Source of the DNA: Mixophyes australis
Lineage: Eukaryota; Chordata; Amphibia; Anura; Limnodynastidae
DNA length: 64,000 bases
Direction: 5' to 3'
Assembly: GCA_036250195.1 (NCBI GenBank)
Contig: JAVHZZ010000011.1
Coordinates: 63,048,919 to 63,112,918, forward strand
Below, piece after piece: positions 44,952 to 55,334 of the stretch (within the stretch, counting starts at the first letter, position 1; each line of letters begins with the position of its first letter). Under the pieces are notes generated by a model. That model worked only from the letters and a program-made list of their open reading frames with translations. It did no database searches and had not been told where the DNA came from. A program made the translations under genes and the position numbers.

Positions 44952-45236
44952 CAGTGGCTTAGTGTGTAGCACCTCTGCCTTCCAGTGCTGGTGTTATGAG
45001 TTTGATTCCTGTCCATTGCCTTATCTGTGTAGTGTTCGTGTTCTACCTATGTTAGTGTGGCTTTCCTAGCAAATTCCAAAGATATCATATTAGCTTAATT
45101 TGCTGCTAACAAATTGACCCTATGCAATGATGATATAGTAGTAACGTAACAATGTAGTTAAATGTTAGTAGTGTTTTTTGGGAATCTTCATTCTTTATTG
45201 GCACATGTTGTGCAATTGTAATATATTAAAAAAGAC
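44952..45236 (+). mobile_element. tRNA-derived SINE (probable)
   Basis: Begins CAGTGGCTTAGTGTGTAGCAC, resembling a tRNA A box, followed 43 nt later by GAGTTTGATTCC, resembling a B box: the internal RNA polymerase III promoter of tRNA-derived SINEs. A tRNA-unrelated body follows, ending near a TATTAAAAAAGACACACAC tail. No target duplication is seen because the LTR does not resume afterwards. Confidence 0.6.
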
Positions 45237-45393
45237 ACACACACCAATGATTGTGCTTGTTTACATTATATTAACTATAAGATTTTAAACGAATGAAACA
45301 GATGTTAAATAAAATAAAAAAACAATTAGCCATAGAGATCATTTAATAATTTTAGATCTTGTTGTATTTTTTTTTCATATTTCTTTATTTTTG
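45237..45393. other. AT-rich spacer
   Basis: No gene or repeat recognised between the SINE tail and the TyD LTR fragment. Confidence 0.5.
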
Positions 45394-45508
45394 AGGCAGA
45401 GTGGCTGATGCGTAGGGTAATAGCGACGGGACAGCCGGGACACAAACAGGAGAGGCGAGGTGCTCGTAACAGTACCCCCCCTTGAGGAGGGGTTAAGGAA
45501 CCCCAAGA

Positions 45509-48500
45509 TCATGGTTTGTTGGGAAATTGTTTGAAAAATTCAATAATGAGCTTGCCCGCGTGTAAACGCCTCAGTGGAACCCAGGATCCTTCCTCCGGGC
45601 CATAACCTTTCCATTGTACCAGGAAATGGATTTGCCCCTGGAACTTTTTAGAGTCAAGAAGTTTTTCCACCACAAATCTTTGATGACCCTCCAGGTTAAC
45701 AGGCTGAGATTTCCGTAAGTAGCGGAGCCTAGATTTCCATGCAGGGATAGCAGGTTTCAGGAGAGAACAATGAAAAGTGTTCGGAATCCTAAGAGAATGG
45801 GAAAGCTTCAACCTGATGGCTACAGGATTGACCTGTTTAACAATAGACCTTTTGCCCCATTTTAAAAAAACAATTTTTTCTGTAACAATCTGCAAACCTT
45901 TTAGACTGGAAAGAGGCCTGTAGTAAAGCAGAGAGGACTTTCTTCCAGATAATCCTGAGATGAGAAGCCGTGGAACGTATCCCCGGGAGGCCAAAATGGT
46001 TGAGAGAGGACAAGGAGTTGGACCTTGGGTGGAAACCGAAATTGCAGAAGAATGGAGAGATGAGGGTGGAGGAATGACACAAGTTATTATATGCGAACTT
46101 GGCCCACAGGAGCAGAGATGACGAATGTCTTGAAATTCAGAAGTATAAAAGCGTAGAAAGTGTTCTAAGGATTGGTTAACTCTTTCAGTCTGTCCGTTGG
46201 ACTGAGGATGAGAGACTGATGTTAATCCCAAGGAGGCTACAGAAGGACTTCCAGAATAGGGCAACAAATTGGGAGCCACGGTCTGAGATAATATGAGCCA
46301 TGAAGACAGAAAACATGCTGTATAAAGAGTAAAGCCAGACTCTGAGCACTAGGAAGCTTGGTCAATGGAAAAAAATGAGACATCTTACTGAAACGGTCCA
46401 CTATTGTCACGGTTCCGCATCACAATACTGCGACAGGAGTGGTAAGGAACGGTAACCAGCCTGGAACTAATACAACTCCCAGTAAGGCGCGGAGTCTAAC
46501 AAGGGAGAGGTATTCGCCAGGGACCAGCCACAAGGCGGTTTGGACTTAGCTGCACCCCCTTGCAGGTCGCGGCCCCTACTGGAAGCGGCCAGTTGATATT
46601 TGAGAGATATAAGCCACAAAGTATCAGGTTACTCACGAATAGCAGAGATGAGTTATGGAATGTAGCCAGCAGATAAAGGAGGACCCCGAGAATTGCAGTA
46701 GAGTGTCAGCTCTGCGGACGACTGTTTACCACTGGAGTGGTGGCAGGAATTCTATACAGCAGTCAGCAGGATACACGGATGGAGATGATGAATTGCAGGA
46801 TGTAGCCGGCAGGTTATGCAGAAACACGAAGAAGTGCTGTAGAGTGTCAGCTCTGCGGACAACTGTTTACCACTGGAGTGGCGGCAGGATTTCTATGCAG
46901 CAGTCGGCAGAATACACGAATGGAGGAACAGCAGTACAGCCAGTAGATAGTCAGCTCTTTGGACGAGACGCAGACTTGGAGACAGGAACCCATGAAAGGT
47001 ACATTAAGATCAGGCACTGAGGACAGGGAGGAGGTGTCTTTTAAACTTTGAAGCCAAAACTCCTAACCAATAGGAAGAGGGACAGCTTAATTGACAGATC
47101 GGGTCTGCGCATGCGCAGACCCGGAAAGATGGCGGCGCCCTGCACGGACCGAGCGGACGGCAGGAGAAGGTAAGTAAGCCGGGGATCGGGTATATGACCC
47201 GATTCCCCGGTGCGTGATAACTATTACCCAATTTGTGTTGTTTCCTGAAGAATATGGCAGATCCACAATAAAAATCCATTGACAAATGCATCCAGAGTTT
47301 CGTAGGAGTAGACAAGGGCATAAGCGGGCCTGAAGGACAGCTTCTCGAAGTTATGTTTTTTGCACAATCTTCACAGGAAAAAACTAAATTTTCGAGATCA
47401 GAGGAAAAAGAAGGCTACCACACAGAGTGCAAAAGAATCTCATTAGTTTTATAGATACCTGGATGCCTGACAGGCTTGTTCTCGCGCGCCTCAGAATGAA
47501 CTGCTCTTAGCAGATGAACTGGAACAAATAGGTGCCCTGCAGGTGTTTTTGAAGGAGCAAATTTCTGGAATTGATGAATGGTATTACCTAAGTCTTGAGT
47601 CAAACAGGCGTGTATAATGGAAGAAGGAATAATGGGCTGCGGTTCTCCAGCAGGTAATTGGTGAGGAATGAAGCTTCTTGATAAAGCATCTGCCTTGGTA
47701 TTCTTGGATCCAGGTCTATACTTAATGACAAACTTAAAAACGAGTGAAAAATAATGCCCATCAGGTTTGTCTGGAGTTCAACTGTTTAGCAATGTTTCAA
47801 TGTACAGGAGATTTTTGTGATCAGTGAAGACTGAAATTGCATGAACAGCTCCCTCCATCCAGTGACGACACTCTTCAAAGGCCCACTTAATTGCCAAAAG
47901 TTCTCGGTTGCCTACATCGTAGTTATTCTCAGCAACAGAAAATTTGCGTGAAAAGAAAGCACAGGGATGCAATCAATGGTCACAAGGGTCCCTCTGGGAT
48001 AGGACAGCACCTGCACCTACCTCAGAGGTGTCTACCTCCAGTATGAACGGTAACTCCAGATTGGGATGGTTTAGGGCTGGTGCAGTGGTGGATGCCCTTT
48101 TGAGGGCTTCAAATGAGGTTATGGCCTCCAATGGCCAATTGCTGGGATCCAACCCTTTACAGGTGAGGGCTGTAATGGGAGCCACCAAATCAGAAAAGGC
48201 TCGAATGAATCTCCTTTAATAATTTGCAAAGCCCAGAAATCTCTGGATAGTTTTTAGATTAATAGGATGTAACCATTCCAGAATGGCTTTGACCTTGCTG
48301 GGATCCATAGAGAATCCATTGGGAGAGATTACATATCCGAGGAACGACACCTTCTGAACTTCAAACTCACATTTTTCGAGTTTGGCAAAGAGGGAATGCT
48401 CTCTAAGTCTTAGGAGGACCTGTTTGACATGGAATCGATGCTGTGGCAGAGACTAAGAATAAATCAGGATGTCATCCAGGTACACTACAACGAACTGTCC

Positions 48501-49135
48501 AAGAAAAACATGGAGAACTTCATTGATAAGTTCTTGAAAGATGGCAAGTGCATTACACAGGCCGAAAGGCATGACCAAGTACTCATAATGCCCAGATTGA
48601 GTGTTGAATGCAGTCTTCCACTCATTGTCTTCCTTGATGCGTATGAGGTTGTAAGCACCACGTAGAGCAATCTTGGTGCAGACAGTAGCATCTCTAAGTT
48701 GGTCGAACAGAACTGAGATGACTGGGAGCTGATAAGTGTTTTCAATAGTGATCTTGTTTAATCCACGGAAATCGATGCAGGGGTGTAGACTTCCGTCCTT
48801 TTTAGACACAAAAAAATCTCCCGGCTCCACTGGGGATTTAGAAGGTCTAATAAAACCTTTCTGTAAATTTTACTCCACATGTTCCTGCATTGCCTTAGTC
48901 TCAGGACCAGAGAGTGAGTATAACCTTCCTTTAGGCCATTTAGATCCTGGAATTAGATCAATGGCACAATCAAAGTCACGGTGTGGAGGCAGAGAGTCAG
49001 ACGTCTTTTTGGAAAACACATCCTGAAACTCACGGTAAGGGAGATGAAGTTGTTCAGACAGGGGCTGTAGAAACCGAAGAGACAGGGTCAGACAATTTTG
49101 GGAACATTGGGAACTCCAGCGGACAATCTCTCCTA
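45509..49135 (-). pseudogene. TyD pol fragments: RT, RNase H, integrase, chromodomain
   Basis: Read on the minus strand: RT at 48453-48830 ([35 protein letters not shown] with Ala for the catalytic Asp, [25 protein letters not shown]), a connection segment at 47973-48188, RNase H at 47778-47972 ([14 protein letters not shown]), the integrase zinc region at 47415-47603 (RHPGIYKT), integrase core at 47235-47321 and after the solo LTR at 45509-46400 ([14 protein letters not shown]), and a chromodomain (VEKLLDSKKFQGQ, FLVQWKGYGPEEGSW). Several stops and shifts separate these pieces. The sequence is closest to TyB of the elements here. Confidence 0.9.
46405..47219 (-). repeat. Solo LTR inserted in TyD integrase
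   Basis: 815-bp block flanked by ACTAT (46400-46404 and 47220-47224), lying exactly where TyD integrase breaks between its NTNW and VIVDRF-type segments. On the minus strand it begins TATCACGC (TG changed to TA) and ends GTGACA. It carries TGCGCATGCGCA (47106-47117) and an AAGATGGCGGC YY1-like site (47126-47136). It also contains two diverged copies of a roughly 165-bp segment (about 46650-46745 and 46800-46900, GTGTCAGCTCTGCGGAC...TTTACCACTGG). Confidence 0.9.
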
Positions 49136-50107
49136 AGCTGCAATCAAAAAGTGGTTTATGGAGCCAGAATTAGTGTTGTACTCTGCTCTGTGATTAGTGT
49201 TGTACTCTGCTCTGTGATTGGTTCACAGAGCACGTGTGGACGAGCTCGTGTCACTCTCAGATCTCTTTTACACCTGTGTGTAAAATGTCTGCCTGTTATT
49301 CAACCAAGGCATTCTAGCACGGGGGCTTGTGGAGACTAAGCAATGAGACATATACTCCATGCCTAGCCATTAGGATAAAACATTTACTATTCGATATGTC
49401 TCAATAGATATTACATAGTTTGTTAGTAATAGGAACATAATATAAAGCAATAGTAGTGTATTTGTAACTTTGCATTAGTCTTGTTTTGCTCTATGTGCAG
49501 GTGAAAAGTCATAGCAACACTCTGCTAATGGGTTTACAACACAAAACCCAGGAGTAAGCAGACTATAGCATTGTTGGCCTGAATCACTGAAATGTATATA
49601 GGGACTGAACTTTTAACCTCCCAAAAATGTACAATATTGTCATCACTATCAATAATCCTTATGCCTCTCTTTTGCCCTCTCCTTAGATTTTTTCCCCAAA
49701 TTATATATTTGTGTTTTGGGTGCTCAGGGACCCGAGTTGGATATTGGTGAGTACTCTGTGCTTTAAGAAATGCAGATTAAGTAGCTATAGGAATGAAAAC
49801 TAACCGATTGTCTTTCATTATTCAGGTTCTCAGAAGGGGGGTGAGATGTATGAGAAGTGTATACAGCTAGCCGCAATTACAGACACCTGTATCAATAACC
49901 TTTGGTTACTTTCTTGCGTTGAGTTTTTTTACTGATGCTGTATAGGTTATTCACTCCTTTCCTATTTTGAGATGTTGCATTTGGCAATATACAATCTGGG
50001 GCTGATTACAATGTAATTTAGTTCTAAATAAGTTTTTGAAGTGCTTGTAAAAAGGTGAATCTCTGACTTAAGATAAGCCACATTTTTACATGTTATAAAC
50101 ATTAGAG
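49136..50107. other. No gene seen
   Basis: Unassigned sequence. It includes a short direct duplication of ATTAGTGTTGTACTCTGCTC near 49168-49215. No coding similarity recognised. Confidence 0.5.
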
Positions 50108-50723
50108 TGTCACACACTCGCCCCGCGAGTGGGTACCGGTGCCCTTACCCTCCTCCTGCAGATGGTGATCCCGGCGTGTCGGCCGCGTCTGTCCGATGGT
50201 GGGCGCCATCTTGCCGCCGCATCTGCGCAGGCGCAGAGCCGCTCCCACTTCTTCTGAACTCCCATTGGCTCCTCATTGGCCACAGACTCCTGGAGGGGTA
50301 TTTAAAGCACCCGATTCTCCTTCTTGTGCTCACACCCTGCAGCAGTAAGAACCTGGCTCACTCTCTCTCTGCTCCTCATATTGATCTCCTGCTGTTCCAG
50401 TGACTTCATTGCTGCTATCCTGAGTTACTACTATTGTGTCAGCTACAGTTCTACCTCTCCAGCCCGCTGGCTATATTAAACTCCCGAGTTACCTCCCTAG
50501 TGTGCACTTCTCGCCTGTTTCCTTGGTTCCGGGCTCCTCCTACCACTCTGCCTAGTACTCCCTCAAGGGACCGCGACCTGCAGGATAGGGGCTGCGAAGA
50601 CCATACCTCCTTGCAGGGGTTCTTGGTGAATTCCACCTACCCGTTAGACTCTGCGCCCTTCAGAGAGTCGTGTCTATCTGGCAGATTCAGGGGATTCCTA
50701 GGTCACCCTCAGAAACTGTGACA
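50108..50723 (+). repeat. Solo LTR, 616 bp
   Basis: TGTCACACACTCG...CTGTGACA flanked by TAGAG (50103-50107 and 50724-50728). Promoter-like features: a reverse YY1-like GCCATCTT at 50205-50212, TGCGCAGGCGCA at 50224-50235, and TATTTAAA at about 50298. Its layout is that of the gypsy LTRs elsewhere in the window but its sequence is a different family. Confidence 0.93.
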
Positions 50724-50894
50724 TAGAGGTGTATAATTCAAATGCACAAGCTTTGAGAGATATACTAATATGAGGAGTGCATTGTTTTGCTTAAGCATGC
50801 AATCAATTAGATTTGGGGGGGGGGGAATTGAACAATTTAAATTTCATAAATTTGTGGGCGATTTGTCATTTTTCCCACTCTCTTTATATTATAG

Positions 50895-51467
50895 ATAAAA
50901 ATTGTCAGATGCTGGCCCAAGTACTACACCAGGTCATGTTGAAAGAACAAGGCGCCAGCATAATTTTTCAGACCGAGAAATTGAAATTCTTGTTAATGTG
51001 ACAATTGATAAATTCTATTCAAGCACAAGATGTCTGTCCACTTCCGAGAAATTGTGCCACTGGGAAGAAATTACTGCACAAGTTAATGCCATCGTTCCAT
51101 GTCGGAGGATGCCTCATGAAGTACAAAAACAGTAATATTAATTTGTTTTCAAATCCAAATTTTTTTTGGGTTTAGTGTAAACATAGTACAAGTCTGACTA
51201 CTGTTATCTTGACACATATTTTGCCAGTGTAAGTGATTTGTATTTGAAGGGCAGATACCTAGGAAATGTCCATTGTGGTGTCAAAGTTTTTCACATTTGT
51301 ACAGCTGGGCTGACCATAAACAGAAGTTAAAAAAAAAAATATGTCAGGGAAGCAGCCACGTTGAAATAACTGGTGGTGGTCCACCACAGGAACTCCTATT
51401 GACACCACTTGAGGAGCGAGCTAGCGTGAGCATTTCTGAGGATTATCCGGCTGCCACCCACCCCTAA
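50895..51467 (+). CDS. Two-exon Myb/SANT-like DNA-binding protein fragment (Harbinger-type accessory protein or derived gene)
   Basis: The first exon (about 50895-51131) reads RRQHNFSDREIEILVN, a helix with STSEKLCHWEEITAQVNAI, and MPHEVQK: the pattern of the Myb/SANT-like domain found with Harbinger transposases and in MSANTD-type host genes. The frame stops at once if unspliced, but a GT at 51132 and an AG at 51303-51304, preceded by a pyrimidine-rich stretch, define a 173-bp intron. Splicing joins EVQKH to WADHKQKLKKK, completing the domain's last helix, then TGGGPPQELLLTPLEER and a stop at 51465-51467. An acceptor-like CTCTCTTTATATTATAG ends at about 50894, and there is no in-frame ATG before the domain, so at least one upstream exon is missing or unrecognised. 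No Harbinger nuclease was found nearby. Confidence 0.6.
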
Positions 51468-51807
51468 CACGGGCGTTATCTCCTCTAGGTACATTTGGAC
51501 TAAATACGATTTGTGTCTGTTAATGTTTCTGTTGTATTTAGAAACATGTGGCACCTCTATCAGTATGTGACTTAATGCTACCTTGCCAATAATACTCAGT
51601 TCGTGCAGCACATGATACTGACTCTATTTTCAACACTGATTATCAAATGTGTAAATATTTTGTTAAAATCTAACCCTAAATATAAATAGGGCTCTTTCAT
51701 AATTACAAAACAACATATACTTACTCAGGGGTGGATTGGGAACTTAAAGTGGCCCTTGAAACAATTATTGAAGCGGCTTCATGCGGGTGGGACCAAAAAT
51801 GGGATTC

Positions 51808-52152
51808 TTATACTTACGTAGAATCCGTTTCTCTTAATCCATTGGGGGACACCGGGAACATTGGGGTATAAAGTAGGGACAGGCAAACTGGCACTTTTAC
51901 TTTTAGTTAAACTAAGCCCTAGCTCCTTCCCCTCTATACCCCACCTCCTGTCAGAGCCTCAGTATATGTTTAACCAAGCCCACAGAAAGCGGAGATAGAG
52001 GGAAAACAAGAAAAGAGAATAAACTAACAAAACAACATTCTCTTCACAACAAGACAACATGTCAAACAGAAGTAGAAACCAGAGCATTTAAGGGTGGGCG
52101 CCTGGTGTCCACCAATGGATTAAGAGAAACGGATTTTACGTAAGTATAAAAA
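51808..52152 (-). repeat. DIRS1-type inverted repeats at the element's 3' side
   Basis: A 47-bp segment at 51808-51854 (ATACTTACGTAGAATCCG... ending GGACACC) is repeated in reverse complement at 52105-52152. GGGGGACACCGGGAACATTG also occurs twice in direct orientation (51845 and 52174). DIRS1 elements carry inverted terminal repeats plus an internal complementary region that serves in circle formation; this arrangement fits that pattern. Confidence 0.75.
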
Positions 52153-52289
52153 TCCCATTTTCTCTGTCATCCTTGGGGGACACCGGGAACATTGAGGACA
52201 TCCCAAAGCTGTCTCACGGGAGGGAACGCTCAGAAGAAATGGCACGAAGCACCTTTCTTCCAAAACTTGCATCCCTGAATGCAAATACA

Positions 52290-53235
52290 TTAAATTAGGA
52301 ACACGTAGTGAATGTGTGTACAGACGACCACGTGGCCGCTTTACACAGCTGTTCACTGGAGGCACCATGGCGGGCCACCCAGGAAGCACTTACAGACCTT
52401 GTAGAATGCGCCTGGAGATTCTCTGGGACAGGCTTCCCAGCCCCACTATAAGCTTGATGGATAACCGCCATAATCCACCTAGCAATAGTCACTTTAGAAG
52501 CTGGCCAACCTCTTTTGTGAGCATCATAGAGAATCAACAGATCCTCAGTCTTGCGCAGTTTCTGTGACCTTTTTACATAAACACGCAAGGCATGAACGAC
52601 ATCGAGATAACGAATAGACTCATCGCTATCCGAAGACGAGGAATCAGTCACAGCAGGAATGACTTGATTTAGATGAAATCTAGACACAACTTTAGGAAGG
52701 AAAGAGGGCTTGGTTCGAAGAACTGCCCTGTCCTTATGAAAAACCAGCAGCGGAGACTTGCAAGATAAAGCAGCAAGATCTGAAACTCTGCGTGCTGTAT
52801 AAATGGCCAAAAGAAAAGCCGTCTTCCAGGTTAGAAATTTAAAATCCACAGTGTTCAAAGGTTCAAAAGGCGGATGCTGTAAAGCATTCAACACCAAATT
52901 CAAATCCCATGGTGGACCAGAGGAGCATATGGAGGTTGTACATGGCGAACACCCTGAATGAAAGTTTGCACATCAGGTATGACAGCAAGTCTTCTTTGAA
53001 AGAAGACTGAAAGAGCTGACACCTGACCCTTAAGAGAACTAAGACGCAAACCTGCATCCAAGCCGTTCTGCAAGAATCTAATTAACCTGGCCAAGCGAAA
53101 AGAAGAAGTAGGATATCCCTTCTTTTCACACCAACCAATATATGTCTTCCAGACTTGATGATATATTTTTACCAAAGCCAGTTTCCAAGCACAGAGCATG
53201 GTCTGCACCACCCGATCAGAAAAATCTTTAGCTCT
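52290..53235 (-). pseudogene. Tyrosine recombinase of the DIRS1-type element
   Basis: N-terminal core-binding part: YHQVWKTYIGWCEKKGY and LSSLKGQVSALSVFF. After a frameshift near 52905-52925 the catalytic part follows: FLLAIYTARRVSDLAAL (first Arg), LQAHSTRSVSASW (His-x-x-Arg) and ATWSSVHTF. At the position where DIRS recombinases carry the nucleophilic Tyr shortly after HTF, this copy reads Ser then a stop, so it should be inactive; that alignment is my judgement. Similarity (FAFRDASFGRKVL) continues past the stop. Confidence 0.82.
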
Positions 53236-55240
53236 TAGGATCCTGGCATCAACAGCCACGCCGTTAAAGCCAGACGTTGCAAACCTAGATGACGAAAGGG
53301 ACCCTGAGTCAACAGGTCTGGGCGTATTGGCAACTGCCACGACCGACCTCCTGCCATGAAGAGCACGTTGGTGTACCAGACCCTGCTCGGCCAATCCGGC
53401 GCTACTAGAAGCACTGGAACACCCTCTCTCTTCACTTTTTTCAATACTCGTGGAAGCATGGCTATCGGAGGAAAAGGGTACACTAAGCAGTACCTCCAAG
53501 GGACAGACATGGCATCTACCGCGAGTGTCCTGGGATCTCTTGCGCGAGAACAGTAGAGGGGAACCTTGTGATTCAACCGAGATGCCATCATGTTGACATC
53601 CGGCTAACCGCATCTTTCCACTAACTGCTGAAACACCTCCGAATGGAGGGACCATACTTACGGGTACAGAGTCTGTCTACTGAGGAAATCTGCCTTCCAA
53701 TTTTCTATTCTGGGAATAAAAATGGCCACGAGCGCCGTAACGTGAGCCTCGGCCCACTGAAAAATCTTGTGAGTCTCCCGCATGGCCAAGAGACTCTTGG
53801 TGCCGCCCTGATGATTGAGATATGTCACTGTGTGACATTGTCTGACTGGATCTTTACTGGCCTTCTCTGCAGCAAGTGTTGCGCACTCATAAGAGCATGA
53901 AACACAGCTCGCAGCTCTAAGACATTTATTGGAAGCTTGAATTCCTTGGAGTCCAAAGCCCCTGAAAACCGAGCGTGAAGACAGACAGCCCCCCAACCTC
54001 GAAAGCTGGCATCCGTTGTGATCAGAGTCCAATTCCAAATCGAGAATTTGCGTTCCCTGGTGAGGTTCTGTTTGTCTAACCACCAAAGAAGCGACTGACG
54101 CGTCTGCAGAGACAGACAAAATACCTGGCTCACCAGATTCCGATGGGATTTGTTCCATTGCGACAGAAGTTCCAACTGGAACTGCCGTGCATGAAACTGA
54201 GCAAACTAAATCGCCTAGAATGACGATACCATCTTGCCCAGAAGTCTCATGGCAAAACGAATCGAAGGTCTCCTTGCCCCCAACAGAGATTTCACCATCT
54301 TCTGCAAGGCTAGAATCTTGTCCTGAGGAAAGAACACCCGTTGCAGTTGGGTGTCGAATAAAAGACCCAGAAACACCATCCGCTGGGATGGGATCAACTT
54401 AGATTTATTGAAGTTGATAATCCAACCGTGAGACTCCAGAAACTGGATTACTACTTGAATATGCGACTGAAGCCTCTCTGAAGAATCTACCTTTAAAAGA
54501 AGATCATCCGGGTAAGGAATGATTGTAATTTCTTTGGACCTAAGCAGAGCAGCCATGACCGCCATGATCTTGGTGAAGATACGTGGGGCTGTGGCCAGAC
54601 CAAAGGGAAGAGCCTGAAATTGGAAGTGCTCTGATCGAACTGCAAACCTCAAAAGGGACTGATGACCCTTCCATATAGGCACATGGAGATATGCATCCTT
54701 GATGTCTAGAGCCACCATAAATTCTCCTTGTTTCATGCCGCGAATGACCGAGAGTAAAGACTCCATCTTGAAGCTGGGCACTCTGACCTGGGTGTTCAAA
54801 GCTTTTAGATTGAGAATTGGTCTGAAAGAGCCATCTGGTTATGGCACAAGAAAAAGGTTGGAATAAAAACCCAAACTTCTTTGAGAATGAGGGACCGGAA
54901 TAATCACCCCGGACGAAAGAAGGGATTGAATCGCTTCTGTTAAAGCCAATCATTTTCTTGGACAAGACGGAAGCCCTGTGGAAAAGAACCGTCTGGGAGG
55001 AAGACCAAGCAGATCAATCTTGTAACCCTGGTTCACCACCCTCCGAGGCCAGACATCAGTGGTAGACTGAAACCACTGATCTCTGAACAAAAGAAGACGG
55101 GTTCCTACCAACAGCAACAGCGGGGGAGCAAAATGCCTGTCATGCGGACTGCTTGTCTGCAGGCTTTGCTGCTGAAGGTCGAGTAGACCAGGCCTGTCGC
55201 CCCCGCTGCAAACCACCTGCGCTCTCCTGCTCCCTGCTGG
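53236..55240 (-). pseudogene. RT-RNase H of the DIRS1-type element
   Basis: The N-terminal part (about 54950-55130) reads LLLFRDQWF, VNQGYKIDLLGLPP. RT: SLGFYSNLFLVP, then an in-frame TAA near 54840, PDGSFRPILNLKALN, VALDIKDAYLHVP (first Asp), LPFGLATAPRIFTK, and IIPYPDDLLLK (YPDD where YLDD is usual). RNase H: TTDASFRGWGAV, INVLELRAVFHAL, VKIQSDN, a frameshift near 53820-53830, then NHQGGTKSLLA and PRIENWKADFLSRQ. The tail (LLVAPDWPSRVWY, LPIRPDLLTQGPF) is typical of the DIRS1 RNase H-recombinase linker. Confidence 0.88.
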
Positions 55241-55334
55241 AACCCTGCTTGGATGGCCATCTGGGTCCCTAATTCCTGTCGGGTGATGCTGCCTTCCACT
55301 GCTTTCGTCTGCCCCATCCATCCATATGCCCACC

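Larger units (their letters stand above)
45394..49135 (-). mobile_element. TyD: truncated Ty3/gypsy remnant related to TyB
   Basis: On the minus strand: part of pol from just upstream of RT (about 49135) through integrase and chromodomain (to 45509), a polypurine tract CTCAAGGGGGGG, then about 78 bp of 3' LTR (TGTTACGAGCACC) before truncation. Gag, protease and the 5' LTR are missing. The integrase is split by a solo LTR at 46405-47219. Confidence 0.9.
51800..55330 (-). mobile_element. DIRS1-type retrotransposon, 5'-truncated
   Basis: Minus-strand order: RT, RNase H, tyrosine recombinase, then the inverted-repeat end. Gag and the 5' terminal repeat are absent; the element stops near 55.3 kb, where the LINE copy 2 leader begins. 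It is clearly different from the Ngaro element: RT has a FQFQALPFGLATAP block and no hydrolase follows the recombinase. Confidence 0.85.
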
